From positions 1-39,286 of IMG/VR virus record IMGVR_UViG_3300006057_000001: a stretch of DNA of 39,286 bases. The stretch is one strand, 5' to 3'. Below the pieces are notes generated by a model, which saw only the letters and a list, made by a program, of their open reading frames with translations, was not told where the DNA came from and made no database searches. Made by a program: the position numbers and the translations under genes. This DNA comes from a virus. Positions 1 through 7,845 of this stretch are shown here, one piece after another. The number at the start of each line of letters is the position of its first letter. Within the stretch, counting starts at the first letter, position 1.

Positions 1-110
1 ACGCAGTTGCGCATACTTCACGGTGCTGGATATCGTGTTGGCGTTGGCGAGAGCGGTCTCAATTTCCAGCTTGCTCGCATCGGCATTGTCGTCATAGCTA
101 GCGATCGCCT
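1..110. repeat. Terminal direct repeat, left copy (circular-contig overlap)
   Basis: These 110 bases are identical to positions 39177-39286. The reading frame that leaves the window at base 1 on the minus strand continues in the same frame at the right end, giving one intact gene of about 148 codons. This shows the molecule closes on itself. The simplest reading is an assembly overlap of a circular genome of 39,176 bp, either circularised phage DNA or a permuted concatemer. A true 110-bp physical terminal repeat is less likely, because the lambda-type terminase implies cos ends and the repeat falls inside a gene. Confidence 0.95.
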
Positions 111-336
111 TGCCGACGAATTCGATGGTGAGCACGATGTTGCGCTGCTGGATCCGGTTGGCGCCGCCGATGGTGTCAACGGTAATGTCGCTACTGTCCA
201 CATATATACGCAGGCCCGGCAGATCGGCATCCTGCAGCGGATACGCGCGCGACTTGTAAACGCGCGCGCCGGTGGTGGTGAGGCCGGTCAGCAGCGTGGC
301 GGCTGCATCGCGGACTTGTTTATCGATGTGGCTCAT
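1..336 (-). CDS. Minor tail protein U-like (5' part; gene crosses the circle junction)
   Basis: This is the N-terminal 112 codons of a gene completed at 39066-39286; joined, it is about 148 aa. The start ATG at 336 overlaps the stop of the preceding gene as ATGA, showing tight coupling. The protein opens with SHIDKQVRDA, has a mixed alpha/beta middle and ends with a TTLTYECLAY strand. Size and position, directly before the tail tube gene and after a small joining gene, match the tail terminator (lambda gpU) that caps the tube after assembly. The assignment rests on gene order and general appearance, not on diagnostic residues. Confidence 0.7.
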   Translation of the reverse strand, partial: MSHIDKQVRDAAATLLTGLTTTGARVYKSRAYPLQDADLPGLRIYVDSSDITVDTIGGANRIQQRNIVLTIEFVGKAIASYDDNADASKLEIETALANANTISSTVKYAQLR

Positions 337-611
337 TGTTTTTCAAGCTGCAGCAGCACCACTGCGCCGTCATCCTGCGGCTGGCGGTTGCGGATTTTGT
401 AGGTGATGCTGTTCACCACCAGGGTGTTGCCGATGCCGCCCACCGGGACATCGCTCGCCGCGCAAAGGAACACCGGATTGCTGCCGGCAACGCCATTGAA
501 ATCGACGTACTCGGCATCGAAAATTCCGTTGACGGTGGTGCCGCTGTTGTAGTTCGCGGCAATAGCATGCTCATCGGTATTGAAAAATACCCTGAGGTCT
601 TCGGTGAACAT
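333..611 (-). CDS. Small head-tail joining protein (FII-like position)
   Basis: The 92-aa product starts MFTEDLRVFF and is predicted to be mostly beta, with NTLVVNSITYKI and GAVVLLQLEK strands. The family resembles phage proteins of about 90-110 aa that begin FTEDL..FF and are usually annotated as head-tail joining or ATP-binding-sugar-transporter-like proteins, at the place of lambda gpFII. It overlaps the next tail gene by ATGA. It probably sits between the portal and the tail tube. The residue pattern NT.V.....Y.....QP.DDG is what I recall for this family; a profile search was not possible. Confidence 0.65.
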   Translation of the reverse strand: MFTEDLRVFFNTDEHAIAANYNSGTTVNGIFDAEYVDFNGVAGSNPVFLCAASDVPVGGIGNTLVVNSITYKIRNRQPQDDGAVVLLQLEKQ

Positions 612-620
612 GGTCGGCGG

Positions 621-821
621 TTAGCGCGTAAACAATCCGCCGACGGCTTGCTTGGCGGCCTGGGCTTTGCTGCGCACGGGCGCGGGCTTGTCAGGCAGCA
701 GCTCGCAGTATCCGTTAGCGATCAGCCAGTCGCGCTGCGTGCCGCTGGGCGTGATCTCGTCGCCCACGCGATAGTGCTGCCACGCGAGTTTGAAGCGTAC
801 GGTTACTGGGGTGCCGGACAT
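621..821 (-). CDS. Small conserved phage protein, 66 aa
   Basis: The predicted product is 66 aa and opens MSGTPVTVRFK. It carries the stretch YRVGDEITPSG, then NGYCELLP, and ends in a basic tail rich in Ala, Lys and Arg. Small proteins with a 'Y..GD...f......LI..GyCE' layout are common beside head-completion genes in siphovirus clusters, but their function is not defined. It overlaps the end of the upstream 44-codon gene by 19 bp and lies 9 bp before the joining protein, so it is co-transcribed with the late operon. No catalytic motif is visible. Confidence 0.65.
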   Translation of the reverse strand: MSGTPVTVRFKLAWQHYRVGDEITPSGTQRDWLIANGYCELLPDKPAPVRSKAQAAKQAVGGLFTR

Positions 822-937
822 TGGTGTGCCTCCGTTTGCCTGATGCGTGCCAAGGCCTCATCAACATGGCCTACGAGCGCCATCACCATAAAGAGCAGCG
901 TGGCGAGCAGGATCCCAAGTTTGAGGTCTTCGATCAT
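803..937 (-). CDS. Small single-span membrane protein, 44 aa
   Basis: The ATG at 937 opens a 44-aa protein: MIEDLK, a hydrophobic stretch (LGILLATLLFMVMALVG) long enough for one transmembrane helix, then a short charged tail (HVDEALARIR). The frame stays open upstream, but this ATG places the helix near the N-terminus and fits the gap after the previous gene at 963. No clear ribosome site precedes it. It lies among head-joining genes, an odd place for a membrane protein. It could be a minor virion or membrane-associated accessory protein, or spurious. Confidence 0.45.
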   Translation of the reverse strand: MIEDLKLGILLATLLFMVMALVGHVDEALARIRQTEAHQCPAPQ

Positions 938-962
938 GGCGTAGTAAAGTGTTTCGACGCAG

Positions 963-1328
963 CTACGCCGTTTTAACTTGCCCGCGGTCGTCAACGTATT
1001 GAAACCGTTTTTCGGCGTCCGTCTCTTCGACATCTTCGATGTAGGCATCAACGAACTTAAACAGGCCGTGTCGTTGTTTACTCCACTCGTCCCAGGTTAC
1101 CCGTTGATTGGCCATTCCTGGTAGCGGGCCCACAATAATTCCGTTTTGCTTGAATAACGCCACGGATTGAAAGAGGGTATCTTTGATACCTCTGCGTCCG
1201 TTGTCGCCGATGCCAATAAACTGCACACCGCGTTCGTTTTTTACAGGGCCACTGATGGTTACTGCGTGCAGATATTCAAACCCGTGGCCGTCTTTGACGT
1301 AGTGCGAAAACTCATAAGTAATGCGCAT
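963..1328 (-). CDS. Hypothetical phage protein, 121 aa
   Basis: The product starts MRITYEFSHYVKDG and contains a repeated aromatic/Gly pattern, then a charged C-terminus (DAYIEDVEETDAEKRFQYV). It begins 2 nt after the stop of the upstream gene, so it belongs to the same transcript. I do not recognise a family. It looks soluble, without signal peptide or membrane helix, and lies between the head decoration genes and the joining genes. A small virion or assembly protein is the natural guess from context only. Confidence 0.55.
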   Translation of the reverse strand: MRITYEFSHYVKDGHGFEYLHAVTISGPVKNERGVQFIGIGDNGRRGIKDTLFQSVALFKQNGIIVGPLPGMANQRVTWDEWSKQRHGLFKFVDAYIEDVEETDAEKRFQYVDDRGQVKTA

Positions 1329-1330
1329 GA

Positions 1331-1858
1331 TTACAGTCCAGCGAACCGTAACTGCACATCAGCCGTCGATGTCAATGTCACCGCATCATCGGTGATCAGG
1401 TAGTAACCCAAATTCACGGTCCCAGTAATGGGCTTCATCAGGACTGTCGGTTGAGCCATTTTCGACTTCGCTGTGCCGTGCGACATATAAGCTGACCAAG
1501 ACAGCGGATCAATCTGTTTTTTAACCAGTAACGCATCCGCAGCGCTGAGCGAATAAGCGTCATTGTCGTTCAGTAAAGCCGCGGGCGTCCCTCCAAAAAT
1601 CACCATCCGAATCGTGGGCTGGACTGCGGCTTTAAAAATGACCTGCACAGTGACCAGCATGAAGATCGCGTCGGCCACCGAGGCCGCCGCGATGGTACGG
1701 TACCCGCCGATGACGTCCCCGGCTGCGTAGGATCCATTGGTTGTAGTCGGACTGTCGGCTATATCGAAGCCCAGTACGTCGCTGCTATTGCCACTGTCGT
1801 CGGTCAGTTTCCAATCCAGCAGGGCCCCGTTCGGCGCGCGTTCTTCGACTATTTTCAT
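1331..1858 (-). CDS. Putative virion protein, 175 aa
   Basis: I place the start at the ATG at 1858, which follows a GGAGTT-like ribosome site and lies 3 nt after the preceding stop. The protein begins MKIVEERAPNG and appears beta-rich. It has a short hydrophobic Ala/Val segment (ADAIFMLVTVQVIF) and a C-terminus of alternating strands (TGTVNLGYYLITDDAVTLT). Together with the next upstream gene it follows the capsid block, where phages often encode decoration or fibre-like proteins. No family was recognised. Confidence 0.55.
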   Translation of the reverse strand: MKIVEERAPNGALLDWKLTDDSGNSSDVLGFDIADSPTTTNGSYAAGDVIGGYRTIAAASVADAIFMLVTVQVIFKAAVQPTIRMVIFGGTPAALLNDNDAYSLSAADALLVKKQIDPLSWSAYMSHGTAKSKMAQPTVLMKPITGTVNLGYYLITDDAVTLTSTADVQLRFAGL

Positions 1859-1860
1859 GA

Positions 1861-2337
1861 TTATGAACTCCTTGAAATCGTGATGGAAAATGTCGCCGGC
1901 GTCACCACGTTGCTGCCGCCGTCGTAGGCAATCTCGATCACCTGGCCGGCAGTGACGGTGTTGGCCGCGGTGGGCGCGACGCTGACGCCGGTACCCGCTA
2001 CTGCAGTGACCGCCACTTCGAAAGCTGGATGCGTGACGGTGGCCCCGGCGATTTTGGCGGTGAGCACGGTTTTGGTTCCGGCGTTTGCACTGTGATTGAC
2101 CACGGCGAGCCCGATAATGGCGCCGTCGAACGGGCACACCACATACGAGCTGCCCGCCGTGCCGATGTCGGAGGCGTAGGTGGTCAACACGTCGCGGCCG
2201 AGGATCTTGCCGCCCGACTCTTCGTTGATGCGGGCGCCAGATTGCACGGCGATATTACCGCCGGATTTGACGATTATGACCCCACCGCTTTCGACTTCCA
2301 GCGAATCGCCGGCCATGCCTTCATGAATTTTGCTCAT
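1861..2337 (-). CDS. Putative beta-helical virion/decoration protein, 158 aa
   Basis: The N-terminal third shows short repeats of Glu/Val-Ser-Gly-Gly (ESGGVIIVKSGGNIAVQSG), a pattern typical of a short beta-solenoid. A beta-rich domain with a Thr/Val/Ala-rich surface follows (AVTAVAGTGVSVAPTAANTV). Such proteins often decorate capsids or form head fibres. The start overlaps the stop of the upstream gene by ATGA. No signal peptide or catalytic motif is visible. The repeat pattern is directly seen; the decoration role is inferred from its place downstream of the major capsid gene. Confidence 0.6.
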   Translation of the reverse strand: MSKIHEGMAGDSLEVESGGVIIVKSGGNIAVQSGARINEESGGKILGRDVLTTYASDIGTAGSSYVVCPFDGAIIGLAVVNHSANAGTKTVLTAKIAGATVTHPAFEVAVTAVAGTGVSVAPTAANTVTAGQVIEIAYDGGSNVVTPATFSITISRSS

Positions 2338-3128
2338 GCCGAGGCTCCTTTTTCAACCAGCACGGACGGGTGCCGGCTGTGATCGTAGCGGTGCTCGATA
2401 TCGTCGGCGCAGGGCAGCGCCGCGCGCTCGGTGAAACTCACGTGCATTTTGCCGCGGCGTTTTTCAAGCTTCACGTCGCGCGTGTCATAACCATAGAGCC
2501 GATCGGACTGCGGCATGCAGGCGTCCATCAGGCTCGATGCACGCGGAATGCAGAGCTGGATGCCTCGCGCTGCCGCCAGGCCCAGCCAGAACTCGACGCA
2601 GCCACGCCCTTTTTCGGCGTCGTGCGCTTTGGGGTAGGTGAAATCGAAGCCGAAAATGCTGATTTTCTTGACCCCGATATAGATGGCATACGCCACGGCG
2701 TAGGCGCTGGTGCTATTGAAATATGCAAAATTCGTGTTGCGGATCACCGCCTGCAGCGGAAATTCCACTAGCCCCGGATAGTCGGGATGCAAGCGGCTGG
2801 TATAGATGGGGCCCGGATGGCGCTTCATCCATTTAAGCATCGCTGCGATATTGCTCTTGGGGCGCGCATCGGCGCGGATCTGCTGGATCCGCACGTCATC
2901 CATGTGGAACACGCGATCGCACGCGAGCACGTCGCCCAGGCCATTGATGCCCCACACTTCGTCGCAATAGGCGCTGCGCCCGCCCAGGGTGCGCGCGATG
3001 TAGACGAACTCAGAGAGCGATGGGCCAAGGCCGAGGATGGCCACATGGCCCGGCACGTGGCTCGTGGCTCGGGGTTCGTGGGTCAGAGCGCGCGGCTTGC
3101 CGCGTACCCGCTGCGGCTTATTCGGCAT
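2334..3128 (-). CDS. Rossmann-like protein resembling DUF115/MptE-like enzymes, 264 aa
   Basis: I choose the ATG at 3128, which overlaps the previous gene by 11 bp; the open frame upstream only reads through a tandem repeat. After a basic linker the fold begins with HVAILGLGPSLSEF, a Gly-rich nucleotide-binding-like loop. It continues with CDEVWGINGLGD and CDRVFHMDD, and later has STSAYAVAYAIYIG then KKISIFGFDFTY. This order resembles DUF115 / 6-hydroxymethylpterin-pyrophosphokinase-like proteins and some glycosyltransferase-like folds. Similar genes occur in head modules of proteobacterial prophages without a proven role. A nucleotide- or sugar-handling virion or assembly function is possible. 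Confidence 0.6.
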   Translation of the reverse strand: MPNKPQRVRGKPRALTHEPRATSHVPGHVAILGLGPSLSEFVYIARTLGGRSAYCDEVWGINGLGDVLACDRVFHMDDVRIQQIRADARPKSNIAAMLKWMKRHPGPIYTSRLHPDYPGLVEFPLQAVIRNTNFAYFNSTSAYAVAYAIYIGVKKISIFGFDFTYPKAHDAEKGRGCVEFWLGLAAARGIQLCIPRASSLMDACMPQSDRLYGYDTRDVKLEKRRGKMHVSFTERAALPCADDIEHRYDHSRHPSVLVEKGASA

Positions 3129-3675
3129 TGGGCGTTGACGGCATGGGTTCGGATGGCATTGCTTCGGATGACATCGCTTCGGACGATATCGCTTCGGATG
3201 GCGTTGCTTCGGATGGCCTGGGCTGCGGTGGTACGAGCTTCGGGCCACCGTTTTCGGCGGTAACCATTCCTTCAGCGATCCAGACTTCCCGTCCATTCTC
3301 ATCGCGGCATTGATAGCAGCGCATGCCTTTAAAGCGCTCCCAGGTCCCTAGGATTTCGTGATTCTTTCCGCCGCATTTGATCTTGCGACCAATCGCAAAT
3401 TCCCAGGGCTTATCTGAGATTATTTCCTTGTCCACCCACATTGCGGGATATAAGTCGTCGCCCTTCTCGGTGCGCACCAGATAATGTTGCTGGCCGTCTT
3501 GGATTTCGCTTCCGATAACTTCGCCTTTTAGGCGGCCAGCCCAGACACGGTCGCCGTTTTTAAGGATGGTGGGCGGCTCTGGTTTGGGGCGCTTGCCTCG
3601 TGATGTAACCACGCGCCCCTCGGACTCGTATACGCAGACGATTTCATCGTCTGCGACCGGCTTTGCTTCGTCCAC
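3118..3675 (-). CDS. Hypothetical protein with Ser-Glu-Ala-Met/Pro repeat tail, 185 aa
   Basis: The frame is open to 3750, but a GTG at 3675 preceded by AAGGAG at 6-nt spacing is the best start; upstream is non-coding heptamer repeat. The body contains three short beta-rich modules built around GDRVWAGRLKGEVIG, GRKIKCGGKNHEILG and AEGMVTAENGG, suggesting SH3-like or KOW-like barrels in series. The C-terminus is a low-complexity tail of 5-residue repeats (SEAMP/SEAIS type) encoded by a 15-bp tandem repeat. It lies between the decoration-like gene and the DUF115-like gene. Function unknown. Confidence 0.6.
   Translation of the reverse strand: MDEAKPVADDEIVCVYESEGRVVTSRGKRPKPEPPTILKNGDRVWAGRLKGEVIGSEIQDGQQHYLVRTEKGDDLYPAMWVDKEIISDKPWEFAIGRKIKCGGKNHEILGTWERFKGMRCYQCRDENGREVWIAEGMVTAENGGPKLVPPQPRPSEATPSEAISSEAMSSEAMPSEPMPSTPNAE
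3131..3220. repeat. 15-bp tandem repeat, about 5.5 copies
   Basis: Units beginning at 3146, 3161, 3176, 3191 and 3206 follow the consensus GCTTCGGATGRCRTT, with a degenerate unit before them. The period of 15 keeps the minus-strand frame and encodes a Ser-Glu-Ala-x-Pro/Ser tail on the 185-aa protein. Copy number in such arrays can change by slippage without breaking the frame. Confidence 0.85.
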
Positions 3676-3689
3676 GTTTCGCTCCTTGG

Positions 3690-3762
3690 TCGTGTTTCGT
3701 GTCTCGTGGCTCGCGACGCGTGGGGTTACGACCCACGAGCCACGAACCACGAATCCCGAAAA
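3690..3762. repeat. Intergenic heptamer-repeat inverted structure
   Basis: The gap between the decoration-like gene and the 185-aa gene is filled with degenerate 7-bp units of the type GTGGNTC (for example cgtggctcgcg) and their complement (acgagccacgaaccacga). The two halves form a long imperfect inverted repeat centred near 3724. Related heptamer runs occur at 3056-3085 and 36907-36940. Confidence 0.7.
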
Positions 3763-3764
3763 TA

Positions 3765-4208
3765 TTACGGGTTAGCCGTCGGCGCCGCTTCGGGCGTGAA
3801 CAGCAATGCCGTAACCGATACGCAGCCCACCGAAGTGGTCCCGGTGCCGACGGCATCCACGCGCACGTAACGCTTATTGCCTTTGTAGCCCAGGCGCTTG
3901 GAGACGTTCTTGCCGACCTCGCTGGTGCGCGCTGTGGCTTGCACAGGCAGGCTGGCCAACGCTTCGGTGCCGATGAGATCGGCATCCGCGATGCTGGTCA
4001 TGGTGCCGGTCACATCGCCCTCGAAGGCCACCAGCGTGACGATGGTGCCGGTGGTGGTCACCGCGCCATAGCTCGCGATGAACTCGACGCCGGCGTAGCC
4101 TTTGATGTCCACGATTTTGCCGGTTTTGGTGGCATTGGCGCCAATCGCAATTGGCGCAATTACGCGCTGCGATTTGACGTTGTTGTGCAGATCTTTGCTG
4201 ATTTTCAT
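3765..4208 (-). CDS. Putative head decoration protein, 147 aa
   Basis: The protein starts MKISKDLHNNVK and is beta-rich with many Val, Thr and Gly (GKIVDIKGYAGVEFIASYG), ending with a conserved-looking segment, GNKRYVRVDAVGTGTTSVG. Proteins of this size and pattern lie directly after the major capsid gene in many siphoviruses and act as decoration or head-stabilising proteins. It is separated from the capsid gene by about 110 bp holding a strong hairpin, so its expression relative to capsid may be set there. The role is inferred from position and fold appearance. Confidence 0.65.
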   Translation of the reverse strand: MKISKDLHNNVKSQRVIAPIAIGANATKTGKIVDIKGYAGVEFIASYGAVTTTGTIVTLVAFEGDVTGTMTSIADADLIGTEALASLPVQATARTSEVGKNVSKRLGYKGNKRYVRVDAVGTGTTSVGCVSVTALLFTPEAAPTANP

Positions 4209-4255
4209 GATTTTTCCTTAAGTGATGGGTTCGTTAATCACGTGCGTCTATACGA

Positions 4256-4279
4256 CAGGCGGTGTTACTACACCGCCTG
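4256..4279. other. Perfect 10-bp hairpin between capsid and decoration genes
   Basis: Arms CAGGCGGTGT and ACACCGCCTG enclose a TACT loop. No T-run follows on the minus strand, so it is not a classical terminator. In this position it could act as an mRNA 3'-end stabiliser or processing site between two highly expressed virion genes. Confidence 0.65.
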
Positions 4280-4319
4280 CCCTAACCCTCCCCTGAAGGA
4301 GAGAGGACGCTACGCGGAA

Positions 4320-6347
4320 TTACGCGCCGTAGAGCGCGGCGACGGGACCCTTGGCGGTGGTGCTGCCCAGGTCGTGGTTGACGATGTCGAAGCGCTCGTG
4401 AGAAAGCACGCCCACTTGCAGTTTTTCGGCATAGCGCTCGCGCAGCACCTGCACCATCAGGCCGCGCCGGTCGGCGAAGCTGCTGGATTTGGTGAAGTCT
4501 CCGAAGAGCGCGTTAACCTTATTCACCAGCGTGGTCAGCACCTTCGGCATGATTTCGCTGGTGAGCACGTCGTAGCCGAGATATTGATCTTTCGGCCGCC
4601 CTTCAAGGGTGGTCAGGGTGTTGCCGCCGGCGGTCGCCTTCAGGCGGTTCAACGTGACGTTAGCGAACATCTTGGAGCACACCCACACCGGATTCAGGCC
4701 CGCCCAGTCGGCCACAGACCCCATGGTGGCGGTCAGGTCAGCATTATCGTATTCGCTGAACAGATCATGCCCGGTAGCCGCCGATGCGCGCGAGGCGTAG
4801 GCAGTGGCTTCCATCAGGGTGATGATGCCGGTCATGCCGCCGTAGGTGCTGGTACCGTCGCCGATGAGCCAGCATTGATCTTCCTTGGTGGCGAAGGCGT
4901 AGGCGTGTTCCTGCGCCAGATCGTCCACCACGTCGATGATCGCATCTTGCTCCAGGTTGATGCTGATGAGCGACAAGGCCGACAGCGTCTTGGCCACGAA
5001 ATTGACGTTGCCCCAGGACTTGTCGGCTGCGGTGGCGCCGGCGTTGTCTTCGTTGATGAAATACGCCGACACGCCGCCGGTGCGCTTCGGCACGGACTTG
5101 GTGTCGGTTGCCATCGGACGGCGGCGCGTGAGCCGGCGCGCGAGACCATAGGCTTCGCGCAGGTCGATGATGGATTGCTCCATTTCGTCCGGCACCAGGT
5201 AGCCGCCGGCGCTGCCGCTGTCGGTGGTCATGACGCGTTCTTGCACGTCGATGCCGCGCTCTTTGCACCAGCGCTTGGCGTCTTTGTTGCCGCCAACTGT
5301 GGCGAGCAACCACTGGCCGGAGCGGTAGGCGGCTTCGATGGCCTCCATGCGCGTGCCGTCGCTGAAAATCAGCGGCTTGGTAAATGCACGCAGCTGTGAG
5401 CCGTGACGCAGGAGGTGGCGTGCGCCAGAGCCGTAATGATCATTGCCGGGTTCGGCGGTGGGCGTGGGCTTGCTGCCACTGGCGGACAGCTTGTCGAACA
5501 TGCGCGATTTGAACAGGTCCACGGTGGCGTTGGGATCCTTGATCATCTCGCGCGCGAGCTCGGGGCCGCCCAGTTTCGCAAAGGCATCGCCGGCGGCGAG
5601 CAGGTCGCTGATGCGCGTGGTCTCGCGCGACTGCACGGCGGCGGGATCATTGTCGCGGGCAGCCTTTTCTTTCGCTGCCGCGGCGTTCAGTTCAGCTTGC
5701 ACATCGGCGCGGATTTTCGCTTCGAAGGCGGCTTTTTCTTCAGGTGTCATGGTGGTCCTTTTTTCAGGTTGAGGTAAAACGGGCGCAGGGTCGCCGAGCT
5801 GGCGGCCCACGCCGACCGAGGGATCGGCCGGCACGGGCACGAGGGAACCTTCGAGCGGCTCCCAGTCGGTGACGCGGTAGGTAGCGGTATCCCCATCCTG
5901 ACGCTCCAGGATGAGGTCGTGGATCAGGTAGCCCACAGACGCATTGCGGCGGATGCCGTCGAGCACGTCCTGATAAATCTCTTCGGCCCGCGCGCTTTTG
6001 CCAAAGCGCGCCAGGATGCGAAGTTTTTTGTCAGCCGTGATCTCGTAGTCTTCCACCACGCCGACCTGGTCGGCCGTGTCGTGTCCTACCAACAGCGGTG
6101 CTGCGTTTTGCAAACGGGTTTTGCGAATGGACTGCATGCCCATGTCGAGCACTTCGATGCCCCACCATCTTTCGTAGGGCGCGTCCGACGCGATCGATAG
6201 CCACACGGTGCGTTTGGCCTCATCGATGCCACTGGCGCGGTCGATGGTGAAGGTGCGTTCGACGCGCTGGCCGCGCAGGGCTTTAATTTGTTGGGGCCCG
6301 TCGAGCTTGCGGAAGGCCGCAATGTCAATCGTCGTTTTCGAGTGCAT
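4320..6347 (-). CDS. Fused prohead protease and HK97-type major capsid protein, 675 aa
   Basis: Residues ~20-185 form a U35-type prohead protease: an APLLVGHD segment with the catalytic His, then RNASVGYLI with the catalytic Ser, and PLEGSLVPVPADPSVG. A charged, Glu/Ala-rich segment (EEKAAFEAKIRADVQAELNA, ~205-245) is the delta or scaffold-like domain. The rest is an HK97-fold capsid subunit, with a TTDSGSAGGYLVP cleavage-boundary-like segment followed by DEMEQSIIDLRE and ISINLEQDAIIDVVDDLA. The protease frees itself and the capsid from one polyprotein during head maturation. Such natural fusions are known in lambda-like and HK97-like prophages. The gene overlaps the portal gene by 23 bp. Confidence 0.93.
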   Translation of the reverse strand: MHSKTTIDIAAFRKLDGPQQIKALRGQRVERTFTIDRASGIDEAKRTVWLSIASDAPYERWWGIEVLDMGMQSIRKTRLQNAAPLLVGHDTADQVGVVEDYEITADKKLRILARFGKSARAEEIYQDVLDGIRRNASVGYLIHDLILERQDGDTATYRVTDWEPLEGSLVPVPADPSVGVGRQLGDPAPVLPQPEKRTTMTPEEKAAFEAKIRADVQAELNAAAAKEKAARDNDPAAVQSRETTRISDLLAAGDAFAKLGGPELAREMIKDPNATVDLFKSRMFDKLSASGSKPTPTAEPGNDHYGSGARHLLRHGSQLRAFTKPLIFSDGTRMEAIEAAYRSGQWLLATVGGNKDAKRWCKERGIDVQERVMTTDSGSAGGYLVPDEMEQSIIDLREAYGLARRLTRRRPMATDTKSVPKRTGGVSAYFINEDNAGATAADKSWGNVNFVAKTLSALSLISINLEQDAIIDVVDDLAQEHAYAFATKEDQCWLIGDGTSTYGGMTGIITLMEATAYASRASAATGHDLFSEYDNADLTATMGSVADWAGLNPVWVCSKMFANVTLNRLKATAGGNTLTTLEGRPKDQYLGYDVLTSEIMPKVLTTLVNKVNALFGDFTKSSSFADRRGLMVQVLRERYAEKLQVGVLSHERFDIVNHDLGSTTAKGPVAALYGA

Positions 6348-7845
6348 GATCTTTCACCCCTCCACCAATCGGTTGAATTTCCGGCGAGGGATTCGGGGCG
6401 ACTTCGAGCGCCACGTTTTTTTCCTTCGCGAGCTTTTCTTCGGCGGCGATTTCGTCGAGCACGTCTTCGAAATCCTCACCGCCTTCAGCCACCACACGCG
6501 TGCGGCTCTTCAAGCGGCCATCGACCGCTTCGAGCGCGGCACGCACTTCTTTAACCGGATCCACCCACGCCCAGCGGCGGCCCTGGAAGTAGTAGTCGTA
6601 AAGTTCCATCTTGAGCTGGATGGCGAGCTTGCCGGCGCTGATCTGCACCGGTAGCCAGTCCATCACCAGCGGGTCGTGCAGATGTTCGGACACGCAGCTC
6701 TGAATCGTCATCCAGCCGTCCCGCTCATCGAGCTCGGCGATGCGCGCGCTGCTGTAGTTGACGCCCTCCATATCGCCGCTCAAATTGTGGTACGCCACGT
6801 TCACCCCCACCGCCACTCCGCGTAAGCACGCTTTCAAAAAAGGCGCGATCGCGGCATCCGGATATTGCGGATTCCACCCCTGCAGGGTGTAACCTGGCGG
6901 CAGCACAGGAAAGGAGCCCGGCTCGGCGTCGATCTGCGGCGCGCCGGCGGCCAATATCGGCTTGCCCTGGGCATCGAACTGGGTAGCGAGTAAGGTGGGA
7001 TCGCCGTCGGGTGATTGAATCACGCCCATTTGTGTGGCGCCCACGCGCGCGGCGATCACCGCGGCCTCGGCAAACGCACCGATATGCACCAGGTTCACCA
7101 GGGCGGCATACACCCACGGAATACCGCGCACCTGCTCGGCATACTCCGGTATAAAAAAATGCATGATATCCGCCGCCGGTACGCGCTCGGACTCGCGCGG
7201 GTAGCCGCCGGCGAGCCAGGTCGCGGGCTTGCGTTTCAAAATGTGATACGCCACGGGCACGCTGTTGGGGTCCAACTCGACGCCCATGTGGATAGCGTTG
7301 CCGTTGGGCAGCACTTTGTTCAGGAGATCGTCGAGCCGGTCGGCGTCAAGCACCTGCAATTGATAGCCATGCGGGCCGTAGGCGCGTCCGCGCAGGATGC
7401 GTAATAGTATCTCTCCATCCACAGCCAGCGTGCGTACCAGCAGCCGCTGCACGGCGCTCCACGACCATTTTCCGGTGATTTCACAGTTGCCTTTGCGCCC
7501 CCAGCTTTTCCAGCATGCCTCGATCTTGGCGTTGGCGGCGGTATCGAGCTTGCCATTCTTGAAGGTGGCCTTCGCCTGCAGCTTGAACGGCGTGGGCCCG
7601 GCAACGTTGTCCACCACCATCTGCGCGAAGCGGCGCGCGTATGGGTTGTTCATGCACTCCTGGCGCGATCGCGCGCGCAGGATGCGCAGTTGATAGCGCA
7701 TGGTGTTGTTGATCATCGCCGTGTCTTGCGCCAGCGACGCCGTCAAGCGCGAGATCTGCGCCGCGGCAAAGCCCACGGTGTGGTTGCGCTGCGCCGGGCG
7801 CACGTAGCCCAGGCGCTGGGCGATACCGTCGAGCCAGCGCATCAC
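6325..7845 (-). CDS. Portal protein, lambda family, 506 aa
   Basis: This is the dodecameric ring through which DNA enters and leaves the head. Recognisable lambda-portal-type parts are an N-terminal segment (ISRLTASLAQDTAMINNTMRY), ARSRQECMNNPYARRFAQMVVDNV, the WKSWGRKGNCEITGKWSW region, HFFIPEYAEQVRGIPWVYAAL, and the C-terminal SSARIAELDERDGW followed by the WAWVDPVKEVRAALEAV segment. Length fits the family (about 500-530 aa). A GTG at 7845 overlaps the previous stop as GTGATG, so the true start is this GTG or the ATG 3 nt later. It lies between the joining protein and the protease-capsid, as in lambda. Confidence 0.93.
   Translation of the reverse strand: MMRWLDGIAQRLGYVRPAQRNHTVGFAAAQISRLTASLAQDTAMINNTMRYQLRILRARSRQECMNNPYARRFAQMVVDNVAGPTPFKLQAKATFKNGKLDTAANAKIEACWKSWGRKGNCEITGKWSWSAVQRLLVRTLAVDGEILLRILRGRAYGPHGYQLQVLDADRLDDLLNKVLPNGNAIHMGVELDPNSVPVAYHILKRKPATWLAGGYPRESERVPAADIMHFFIPEYAEQVRGIPWVYAALVNLVHIGAFAEAAVIAARVGATQMGVIQSPDGDPTLLATQFDAQGKPILAAGAPQIDAEPGSFPVLPPGYTLQGWNPQYPDAAIAPFLKACLRGVAVGVNVAYHNLSGDMEGVNYSSARIAELDERDGWMTIQSCVSEHLHDPLVMDWLPVQISAGKLAIQLKMELYDYYFQGRRWAWVDPVKEVRAALEAVDGRLKSRTRVVAEGGEDFEDVLDEIAAEEKLAKEKNVALEVAPNPSPEIQPIGGGVKDHALENDD

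Noticed and set aside
3131-3220. CRISPR-like tandem repeat
   Set aside because: A continuous 15-bp coding repeat without spacers.
3663-5399. 578-codon open frame on the plus strand opposite the decoration and capsid genes
   Set aside because: It is the GC-rich antisense frame of the fused protease-capsid gene, with Ala/Gly/Arg/His-heavy sequence and no domain; the minus-strand genes are clearly real.
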